7,449 bases of DNA. Origin: Candidatus Shapirobacteria bacterium (GTDB lineage: Bacteria > Patescibacteriota > Microgenomatia > UBA12405). Shown here piece by piece: positions 1 through 6,028 of the stretch (the stretch's first letter is position 1; each line of letters opens with the position of its first letter). The DNA is taken from assembly GCA_023245435.1 (NCBI GenBank), contig JAHFKH010000038.1, forward strand, positions 1 to 7,449, read 5' to 3'. The notes beneath the pieces were generated by a model that worked only from the letters and a program-made list of their open reading frames with translations, was not told the origin of the DNA and searched no databases. A program made the position numbers and the translations under genes.

Positions 1-118
1 AAAGTTGGAAAAACATAATCAAGAATTGGAAAAAATGAATAGATTGATGGTTGATCGTGAGTTGGTTATGATGGAACTTAAAAAAAAGTTAAAGTCATAT
101 GAAATTAACCATAAATAG
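1..118 (+). CDS. 3' end of an upstream gene, coiled-coil C-terminus (partial)
   Basis: This reading frame is open from the window edge (first full codon at base 2) to a TAG at 116-118 and gives the last 38 residues of a protein. The visible tail is rich in Glu, Lys, Leu and Met with heptad-like spacing (LEKHNQELEKMNRLMVDREL, then MMELKKKLKS), which indicates a coiled coil. From memory, 'ELEKMN(K/R)LMV.REL.M.ELK' segments recur as linkers or tails in bacterial PAS/HAMP sensory proteins, so a second signalling protein upstream of the kinase is plausible but not proven. The last 20 nt overlap the start of the histidine kinase in another frame, which argues for co-transcription. The rest of the gene lies outside the window. 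Confidence 0.7.
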   Translation, partial: KLEKHNQELEKMNRLMVDRELVMMELKKKLKSYEINHK

Positions 119-2456
119 TATAAGTTTGAAAATTAGTTTGACAGTCGCCTTGGTAATATTGATTTTTGGTTGTTTAACATTGTGGGCAACATATAATTTT
201 TCGGTTTCTCAGTATTCGCAAGAAAAAAAGTCTGAAGCGGTAATGATGGTAAATCATGGAGCAAAATTTTTGAAAGAAATATTTGGCCAATCACAAAGAA
301 CAGTTTTGAGTATTTCCAAAGATAGTTTGGTGGTTGATTTGATTAAAAACAAAAAAAATGTAGATGAGGCAATTGTTCAATTGAACAATTACAATTCGGA
401 TAATATTTATTCGGCAATTTATGTGATGGGAAATGATGGAATTGTGTTGGCTTCGACTGACTCGATGTTTATGAAACAAGATTATTCATTTAGAGAATAT
501 TTTATTCGGGCCAAAGAAGGAGAATTATTTACTGATGTAAATTTGGGAGTAACTAGTAAAAAATTGGGTTACTATTTTTCGGCACCAATAGAAAATGAAA
601 AACAAGAAATTGTAGGTGTGGCAGTGTTAAAAATGAATCCTCAAATAATTGAGGATTCTTTGAAAGATATTTTGGATAAACCAATGACCGATTTGATGGT
701 GACTGATAAATATGGGGTGGTAATAACCAGTGATAAAAGCGAAAGGATATATCAAAGCCTGGGCAATTTGTCCCCAAACGAATTAAATCAAATTGTTTTG
801 GAAAAAAAATACGAAGGGGTTGATATTAAAGGATTGCAATATGAGTCGGTGATGAATTTTGTTCGAAATAAGTCGGTGGGAATTAAAACTATTGATGAAT
901 ATGACAAAGAGGATAAAGATTTAGAAACTTTGGTAATATCGCCAATATTGAATACTAATTTTTATTTGATAGGAGAAATATCAATGAGTGACGTGATAAC
1001 TCAATCGGCCAATTTGGCAAAAATGATTGCTTTGATGATAGGGTTAGCAGTATTGGCCTCAATCGCCTTTGTGGTGTTATTGTCAGCACGAATGTTAAAG
1101 CCAGTGGGTTTATTAACAAAAATGGCGCGAGAAATATCAAATGGTAAATTTAATCAAGTTAATCCAATAAAAGGTAGAGATGAGTTGGCAGTTTTAAGTA
1201 CATCAATGATTAGAATGGCATATGAATTGGGGGAAAAGTATAATGATTTGGAAAAATTGGTAGATGAAAGAACTGCAAAAATGGAAAGCCAAAATGAGAC
1301 ATTGGAAAAGAGTAAGGTGGCAATTTTAAATATTTTAGATGATATAAATCAAGCTAAGACGGAATTGGAAAAATTTAAATTAGCGGTGTCTGAGGCTTCA
1401 GATCATGTGGTAATTACAGATGAAGAAGGAATAATATTATATGCCAATAAGGCATTGGAAAAAATTACCGGGTTTACTAGTGAAGAGGTAATAGGTAAAA
1501 AAGCAGGAAGTAAGGAGTTGTGGGGAGGGCAAATGAATGATGATTTTTATAAACAATTATGGAAAACAATAAAAATTGATAAAAAAGTATTTTCGGGAGA
1601 AGTTAATAATAAACGCAAAAACGGAGAAAAATATATAGCATTAGCTTCTATTTCACCAATTTTGGGACAAGATAATGAAGTTTTATTTTTTGTGGCAATC
1701 GAGCGAGATATAACTCATGAGAAAGAAGTAGATAGAATGAAGACTGACTTTATATCATTGGCCTCACATCAACTTAGAACACCTTTGGCGGCCATGAAAT
1801 GGTTTGCCGAGATGTTGTTGGCGGGTGATGCAGGAAAACTATCTGACGAGCAAAAAGAGTTTGTGAATAGTATTAATGAATCGAATAATCGAATGATTGT
1901 GTTGGTAAATTCATTATTAAATATTTCTCGAATAGAATCGGGAAGAATTGTGGTTGATCCTAAATCAACTGATTTAAGAGAGTTGGTAGAAATGGAATTA
2001 AAAGAAATTGATAAACAAATAAAAGACAAAAAACAGGAGGTTGTATTGTCGGTTGACAAAAATTTACCAAAAATAAATATTGATCCAAAATTAATAACAG
2101 AAGTTTATAAAAATCTATTAACAAACGCTAATAAATATACTCAAAATGGAGGTCAAATAAAAATAGATATTTCATTGAATGGTGGTGAAATTATTTCAAA
2201 AATTAGTGATAATGGATTGGGAATACCAAAAGAGGCAATTGATAAAGTTTTTGGTCGATTTTATCGAGCGCCAAACGTGATTAAACTGGAAACTGAAGGA
2301 ACTGGTTTGGGATTATACTTGGCCAAAGCCATTGTTGAATCGTCTGGAGGTAAAATTTGGCTGGAAAGTATTGAGGGTAAAGGGAGTACTTTTTGGTTTT
2401 CTTTACCATTAAGTGGGATTAAAAAGAAAATCGGAGAGGTAACAATTAATAGTTAA
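99..2456 (+). CDS. Membrane sensor histidine kinase (dCache-HAMP-PAS-HisKA-HATPase_c)
   Basis: Likely an inner-membrane sensor kinase that autophosphorylates on His and passes the phosphate to the adjacent receiver protein. Visible order in 785 residues: TM1 about 11-32; an extracytoplasmic double-Cache-like sensor about 35-300 (typical FREYFIRAKEG at 131-141 and YYFSAPI at 158-164); TM2 about 307-330; HAMP about 331-384; coiled coil about 384-425; one PAS about 426-540 (VVITDEEGIILYAN); HisKA with H-box SHQLRTPL, phospho-acceptor His557; HATPase_c with N-box Asn672 (NLLTNANKY), G1 DNGLGIP 704-710, F-box FGRFYR 718-723 and G2 GTGLGL 734-739. All catalytic boxes are intact. The residue after His557 is Gln rather than the usual Glu/Asp, while Thr561 (H+4, used in phosphatase activity) is kept. 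ATG 99 is the first start after an in-frame TAA at 90; no Shine-Dalgarno is seen. It overlaps the upstream gene by 20 nt, and the receiver gene follows after 24 nt. The ligand cannot be deduced. Confidence 0.95.
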   Translation: MKLTINSISLKISLTVALVILIFGCLTLWATYNFSVSQYSQEKKSEAVMMVNHGAKFLKEIFGQSQRTVLSISKDSLVVDLIKNKKNVDEAIVQLNNYNSDNIYSAIYVMGNDGIVLASTDSMFMKQDYSFREYFIRAKEGELFTDVNLGVTSKKLGYYFSAPIENEKQEIVGVAVLKMNPQIIEDSLKDILDKPMTDLMVTDKYGVVITSDKSERIYQSLGNLSPNELNQIVLEKKYEGVDIKGLQYESVMNFVRNKSVGIKTIDEYDKEDKDLETLVISPILNTNFYLIGEISMSDVITQSANLAKMIALMIGLAVLASIAFVVLLSARMLKPVGLLTKMAREISNGKFNQVNPIKGRDELAVLSTSMIRMAYELGEKYNDLEKLVDERTAKMESQNETLEKSKVAILNILDDINQAKTELEKFKLAVSEASDHVVITDEEGIILYANKALEKITGFTSEEVIGKKAGSKELWGGQMNDDFYKQLWKTIKIDKKVFSGEVNNKRKNGEKYIALASISPILGQDNEVLFFVAIERDITHEKEVDRMKTDFISLASHQLRTPLAAMKWFAEMLLAGDAGKLSDEQKEFVNSINESNNRMIVLVNSLLNISRIESGRIVVDPKSTDLRELVEMELKEIDKQIKDKKQEVVLSVDKNLPKINIDPKLITEVYKNLLTNANKYTQNGGQIKIDISLNGGEIISKISDNGLGIPKEAIDKVFGRFYRAPNVIKLETEGTGLGLYLAKAIVESSGGKIWLESIEGKGSTFWFSLPLSGIKKKIGEVTINS
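371..390. repeat. 20-bp perfect palindrome inside the kinase gene
   Basis: The arms AATTGTTCAA (371-380) and TTGAACAATT (381-390) are exact reverse complements with no spacer. It lies in the sensor-domain coding region and encodes part of AIVQLNNYN. It could be a dimeric protein-binding site, a cruciform, or chance in AT-rich DNA. No function is claimed. Confidence 0.9.
635..658. repeat. 10-bp perfect stem-loop inside the kinase gene
   Basis: The arms GAATCCTCAA (635-644) and TTGAGGATTC (649-658) are exact reverse complements around the tetraloop ATAA (645-648). The hairpin lies within the Cache-domain coding region (MNPQIIEDS). The next bases are TTTGAAAG, so there is no poly-U tract and it is not a standard terminator. 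Structure in the mRNA is likely; a role is not shown. Confidence 0.88.
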
Positions 2457-2463
2457 TTAGATG

Positions 2464-2482
2464 ATATTATTAGTAATAATAT
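2464..2482. repeat. 19-bp AT-only palindrome at the response regulator start
   Basis: The arms ATATTATTA (2464-2472) and TAATAATAT (2474-2482) are exact reverse complements around a single central G. The right arm includes the first two bases of the regulator's ATG (2481), and the palindrome fills most of the 24-nt spacer after the kinase. It could act as an operator-like dyad or a weak hairpin hiding the start codon. Being purely A/T apart from the centre, it could also be chance. Confidence 0.8.
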
Positions 2483-2843
2483 GAAGAAAATATTAATTGG
2501 GGAAGATGATAAATTTTTAGCATCGGCTTATCGTTTAAAATTAACTAAAGCTGGGTTTGAAATACAAATTGCTCATGATGGTGAGGAAATAGTTAAAGCT
2601 TTAGCAACTTTTTTACCTGATTTAATTTTATTGGATTTAGTTATGCCAATTAAGGACGGTTTTACGGCCTTGGAAGAGATTCGATCACAGGAAAAGTTTA
2701 AGTTGATTCCAATTTTGGTGGCCTCGAATTTAGGTCAGAAGGAAGATATTGATCGAGCAAAGAGTTTGGGAGCTAATGATTTTGTGATTAAGAGTGATAT
2801 GTCGCTTGATGACTTAATAAAAAAAATAAGTTCAATGATATGA
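2481..2843 (+). CDS. Single-domain response regulator (CheY-like receiver)
   Basis: A cytoplasmic receiver of 120 residues that probably accepts phosphate from the kinase encoded just upstream. The receiver signature is complete: acidic pocket Glu8-Asp9-Asp10 (IGEDD), phospho-acceptor Asp52 in LILLDLVMP, hydroxyl switch residue Ser82 in LVASN, and Lys104 in VIKSD. The protein ends where a receiver fold ends, so there is no DNA-binding or enzymatic output domain and it should act by protein contact, as CheY and the PilG/PilH regulators do. Its TGA stop overlaps the pilB ATG in an ATGA junction (4 nt), implying translational coupling to the pilus motor. The 24-nt gap to the kinase holds a palindrome but no Shine-Dalgarno. 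The receiver assignment is firm; the pilus link is inferred from gene order. Confidence 0.95.
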   Translation: MKKILIGEDDKFLASAYRLKLTKAGFEIQIAHDGEEIVKALATFLPDLILLDLVMPIKDGFTALEEIRSQEKFKLIPILVASNLGQKEDIDRAKSLGANDFVIKSDMSLDDLIKKISSMI

Positions 2844-4522
2844 CAACGGTAAATAATCAAATATTTTATGATCGATTAAAAGAATTGGGAGTGATAGATT
2901 TGGCAAAACTAGATTTGGCAATGGCAGAAGCTTTAAAAAATAACAAAAAACTTTTTGATGTTTTGTTTGATCGAGATTTGGCAACCGATGAACAACTAGG
3001 TGGAGTATTAGCAGATTTATATCAAATACCTTTTGTATTTTTGGGAAAGCGGGAAATAAAAGATGAAATATTGTCAACAATTTCTAGTATTTTTGCCAAA
3101 GAACAGGAGATTGTTGTTTTTGATAAAAATAAGGAAGGATTGCATGTGGCGGTGGCAAATCCGGAAAATAGCCAATCAATTGACTTTATTGCCAAAAAAA
3201 CTGGTTTACCTTTAAAAATATATTTGGCAACATCAAGAGATATAAAGACGGTATTAGACAATTTAGGGTCGGGGTTAGGTGATTCATTTGAAGAACAAGT
3301 AAAAAAATTTGTCACAATGGCTACTGCGGGTAAGGAAAATGAGACACCAATAATTTCTTTGTTGACTTTAATAATGGAGTATTCTTCAAAAAATCGGGCT
3401 TCTGATGTACATATTGAAGCTTTGGAAAAAGAATGTGTGGTTCGTTTTCGCATTGATAGTGTTTTGCATGATGTGTTGCGGATGCCAATGGAAATTCATA
3501 ATCAATTATTAACTAGAATTAAAGTTGTGGCAAAATTGCGAACAGACGAACATTTGTCGGCTCAGGATGGAAAATTTCAGTTTGAGGTTGATGGGGATAA
3601 AGTTGATGTCCGGGTATCAATTACGCCAACTGTAAATGGTGAGAAGGTGGTGATGCGCTTATTATCGTCATCAAACAGGCAATTTTCTTTGATAAATTTG
3701 GGGTTAGGAGAGGATGATTTAAAAAAAGTCGAAAAAGCTTATAAAAAACCATTTGGAATGATTTTGGCGACTGGGCCAACAGGATCGGGAAAAACAACAA
3801 CATTGTATTCGATATTAAAATTATTAAATAACCGGGAAGTAAATATTATGACAATTGAGGACCCGGTAGAATATGAAGTTGAAGGGGTAAATCAAATTCA
3901 AGTAAATTTGCAAACAAATTTGACTTTTGCTGATGGATTGCGATCAATTGTTCGTCAAGATCCAAATATTATTTTGGTAGGAGAAATTAGAGACCAAGAA
4001 ACGGCTCAAATTGCGACTCAAGCAGCTATGACGGGACACTTGGTGTTATCAACCCTTCATACTAATGACGCAGCAACAACAATTCCTCGTTTATTGGAAA
4101 TGAATATTGAACCATTTATTATTGCGTCAGGAGTAAATTGTGTTTTGGCCCAAAGACTGGTACGGCAAATTTGTACCAAATGTCGAACTTCGAAAGAATA
4201 TAGTAGTGGAGATTTGGAAAATTTGGGAGTCGAAAAACAGATGCAAAAGTTGTTGTTAGGTGATAAAAAAAGTTTTAGAGCCTATTTTGGTAAGGGTTGC
4301 CCGGTATGTCATGATACTGGTTTTGTTGGAAGAATGGGTATTTTTGAGGTGATGTTGATCGAGGGTGAAGTTAGAGAGGCGGTGGTATCAAAAAAGGATG
4401 CACAAGAAATTTTTGATTTGGCAGTAAAAGCGGGAATGAAACCAATGATGCAAGACGGGGTAGAAAAAGTATTGTCGGGAATTACCACACTTGAGGAAGT
4501 GTTAAGAGTTATAAAAATATAA
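2840..4522 (+). CDS. pilB: Type IV pilus assembly ATPase PilB
   Basis: A hexameric cytoplasmic secretion ATPase that would drive pilin polymerisation through the PilC platform. In 560 residues: an N-terminal MshEN/T2SSE_N-type domain about 10-145 (LFDVLFDRDLATDEQLGGVL, then LYQIPFVFL); an N2 region about 165-275 with RASDVHIEA at 186-194; Walker A GPTGSGKT at 312-319 (Lys318); Asp box TIEDPVEY about 338-345; Walker B region ILVGEIRD with Glu382; His box TGHLVLSTLHTND with His400 and His407; and the PilB/GspE zinc module as two CxxC pairs, Cys445/Cys448 and Cys487/Cys490. The zinc module and N-terminal domain separate it from the retraction ATPase PilT. Length is normal for the family. The start overlaps the receiver gene (ATGA), and the stop shares one base with pilC (TAATG). 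GspE of a type II system is the close alternative, but the neighbours favour a pilus. Confidence 0.95.
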   Translation: MTTVNNQIFYDRLKELGVIDLAKLDLAMAEALKNNKKLFDVLFDRDLATDEQLGGVLADLYQIPFVFLGKREIKDEILSTISSIFAKEQEIVVFDKNKEGLHVAVANPENSQSIDFIAKKTGLPLKIYLATSRDIKTVLDNLGSGLGDSFEEQVKKFVTMATAGKENETPIISLLTLIMEYSSKNRASDVHIEALEKECVVRFRIDSVLHDVLRMPMEIHNQLLTRIKVVAKLRTDEHLSAQDGKFQFEVDGDKVDVRVSITPTVNGEKVVMRLLSSSNRQFSLINLGLGEDDLKKVEKAYKKPFGMILATGPTGSGKTTTLYSILKLLNNREVNIMTIEDPVEYEVEGVNQIQVNLQTNLTFADGLRSIVRQDPNIILVGEIRDQETAQIATQAAMTGHLVLSTLHTNDAATTIPRLLEMNIEPFIIASGVNCVLAQRLVRQICTKCRTSKEYSSGDLENLGVEKQMQKLLLGDKKSFRAYFGKGCPVCHDTGFVGRMGIFEVMLIEGEVREAVVSKKDAQEIFDLAVKAGMKPMMQDGVEKVLSGITTLEEVLRVIKI

Positions 4523-5565
4523 TGAATATAGGAAAGCTAGAACGAATTACCCTAACTAAACATTTGGCGGTTATGATTAAGGCGGGAATTGGATTGTCAC
4601 AGGCCTTGGAAAATTTGTCAGAGCAATCAAAAGGAGATACTCAAAAAATATTAAAACAAATTAAAATAAAATTGGATAATGGTTCAAATTTGGCCACAGC
4701 GATGAGCAAATTTTCTAATGTGTTTGATGAATTTTATTTGGGAATTATTAAAGTCGGGGAACAAACAGGAAAATTGGACAGTAGTTTAGAATATTTGGCA
4801 GTACAGCAAGGTAAAGAATATGCGCTGGAGAAAAAGGTGTCAGGAGCCTTGATGTATCCGGGAATAATTTTAACGGCGACAATTGGATTAGCGGCGTTTA
4901 TATCACTGTTTATTTTGCCAAAATTAACGACTTTTTTTGAGGCTTTTTCAACTGATTTACCGGCGACTACGAAGTTGCTTTTGGCAATGTCAAATTTTAT
5001 GAAAAATTATGGAGTTGTATTTTTTGCCTGTATTGGTGGACTACTTTTTGGATTTTTGATGTTGCTTAAAATTGCAAAAATAAAACTATGGTGGGATAAA
5101 TTTATTTTAAAAATACCATTGATTGGACGTTTAATAGTAGAAAGAGAAGTGTCGCGTTTTGCGCGAAATTTGGCGACAATGATAAAGTCTGGGTTACCTT
5201 TATTTGAGGCATTAAAAATTGCAATTAATTCTCAAAGTAATTTGGCCTATAAAAAGGCTATTTTAGAATTATCGACTAACTTAGAAAAGGGAAAAAAGAT
5301 GACGGAAATTTTGAAATTGCCAAACTATAAATTATTGTTTCCCCGATTAGTGTCGGATATGATTGCGGTGGGAGAAGAAACGGGAAGTATCGACGAATCG
5401 TTGTTTTATGTTAGCCAGTTTTATGAAGAAGATATTGAAGAAACAGCCAAAAATATGACGACAATTTTGGAACCAGCTATTTTGTTGATAATTGGCCTAA
5501 TGGTGGCTTTTGTGGCCTTGGCCATTATTAGTCCGATTTATCAATTGACTGGAGCTTTGGGATAA
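4522..5565 (+). CDS. pilC: Type IV pilus inner-membrane platform protein PilC
   Basis: A polytopic inner-membrane protein (GspF/PilC family) that couples PilB to pilin assembly. Its 347 residues hold two T2SSF repeats: about 12-132 with GEQTG at 79-83 and the YP pair at 112-113, and about 210-335 with GEETG at 284-288 and LEP at 316-318. Membrane segments are near 114-135, 163-183 and 317-338. Family members are usually about 400 residues, and this one starts almost at the first T2SSF repeat, so the usual N-terminal extension of roughly 50 residues is missing or reduced. No upstream start is possible without running through pilB. The gene shares one base with pilB (TAATG) and abuts the next prepilin with no gap (TAAATG), so it is clearly in the same operon. 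Confidence 0.95.
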   Translation: MNIGKLERITLTKHLAVMIKAGIGLSQALENLSEQSKGDTQKILKQIKIKLDNGSNLATAMSKFSNVFDEFYLGIIKVGEQTGKLDSSLEYLAVQQGKEYALEKKVSGALMYPGIILTATIGLAAFISLFILPKLTTFFEAFSTDLPATTKLLLAMSNFMKNYGVVFFACIGGLLFGFLMLLKIAKIKLWWDKFILKIPLIGRLIVEREVSRFARNLATMIKSGLPLFEALKIAINSQSNLAYKKAILELSTNLEKGKKMTEILKLPNYKLLFPRLVSDMIAVGEETGSIDESLFYVSQFYEEDIEETAKNMTTILEPAILLIIGLMVAFVALAIISPIYQLTGALG

Positions 5566-5985
5566 ATGCGTGCATTTAGTTTGATTGAATTAATTATTGT
5601 AGTGGCATTGATTATGATAATTGGAGTGGCGGCGACAACTTTTGGATCGGGTACTTTATTACAAAATAATTTGGAAACTGACAAGTCGATGTTGGTGTCA
5701 AGCTTACGTAAGGCACAAGGTTATGCGATGGTCAAAAAAAATGGTTTGACTTGGGGGGTGTGTTTGACGGGAAAAATAATTCGAGTATTTGGCGGATCGT
5801 GTGCTAGTCCGACAATTAAAGATGATTATACGTTGTCAAATAGCACTGTAATTTCGGGTTTATCGACCGTAACTTTTTCAAATTTGCGTGGTGAACCAAA
5901 TTTGGCTCAATCAATTGCATTAACCGGAAATAATAAAACATTTACAGTAGGGGTTAATTTATTAGGAGGAATGCAAATTAATTAA
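5566..5985 (+). CDS. Type IV prepilin, GspH/FimT-like minor pilin
   Basis: A pilin-like protein of 139 residues. The N-terminus MRA-FSLIELIIVVAL is a class III (prepilin) signal: a leader of only 3 residues, cleavage expected between Ala3 and Phe4, and Glu8 as the conserved Glu5 of the mature pilin, followed by a hydrophobic helix to about residue 25. The small-residue position before the cleavage site is Ala instead of the usual Gly. The segment after the helix (LRKAQGYAMVKKNGLTWGVCL) fits the GspH/FimT pseudopilin pattern, and the C-terminal part looks beta-rich, with Cys66 and Cys79 as a possible disulfide. It abuts pilC with no gap; a GGAG at 5551-5554 is 11 nt upstream of the ATG and at best a weak ribosome site. 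A minor pilin is more likely than the main subunit, but that is inference. Confidence 0.9.
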   Translation: MRAFSLIELIIVVALIMIIGVAATTFGSGTLLQNNLETDKSMLVSSLRKAQGYAMVKKNGLTWGVCLTGKIIRVFGGSCASPTIKDDYTLSNSTVISGLSTVTFSNLRGEPNLAQSIALTGNNKTFTVGVNLLGGMQIN

Positions 5986-5993
5986 CAATTAAA

Positions 5994-6012
5994 AATTACG
6001 AATTACGAATTA
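5994..6012. repeat. 7-bp tandem repeat (AATTACG) in the spacer between prepilin genes
   Basis: AATTACG occurs at 5994-6000 and 6001-6007 and continues as AATTA at 6008-6012, so about 2.7 units. It starts nine bases after the stop of the GspH-like gene, in a 43-base A/T-rich spacer (5986-6028). Such units are common in intergenic DNA of several AT-rich bacteria, from memory. It has no clear dyad or U-tract, so it is not a terminator. Confidence 0.85.
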
Positions 6013-6028
6013 TAAAAATTAAAAAAAA

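Noticed and set aside
2481..2843. Receiver gene as a truncated transcription factor
   Set aside because: The receiver fold is complete and ends naturally, and the pilB start overlaps its stop, leaving no remnant of an output domain.
2832..3453. Minus-strand open frames opposite pilB
   Set aside because: They lie entirely within the strongly supported pilB frame, show no recognisable domain, and reflect the composition of the coding strand.
4158..4178. TGGTAC...GTACCA inverted repeat in pilB
   Set aside because: Only 6-bp arms with a 9-nt loop inside conserved coding sequence, close to what chance would give.
5964..5985. AGGAGG at 5964-5969 followed by ATG at 5971, looking like a ribosome site and start
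   Set aside because: Spacing is 1 nt, the ATG is in the GspH-like frame and gives only four codons before the TAA, and the next real start is over 50 nt away. It encodes the end of the prepilin (GGMQIN).
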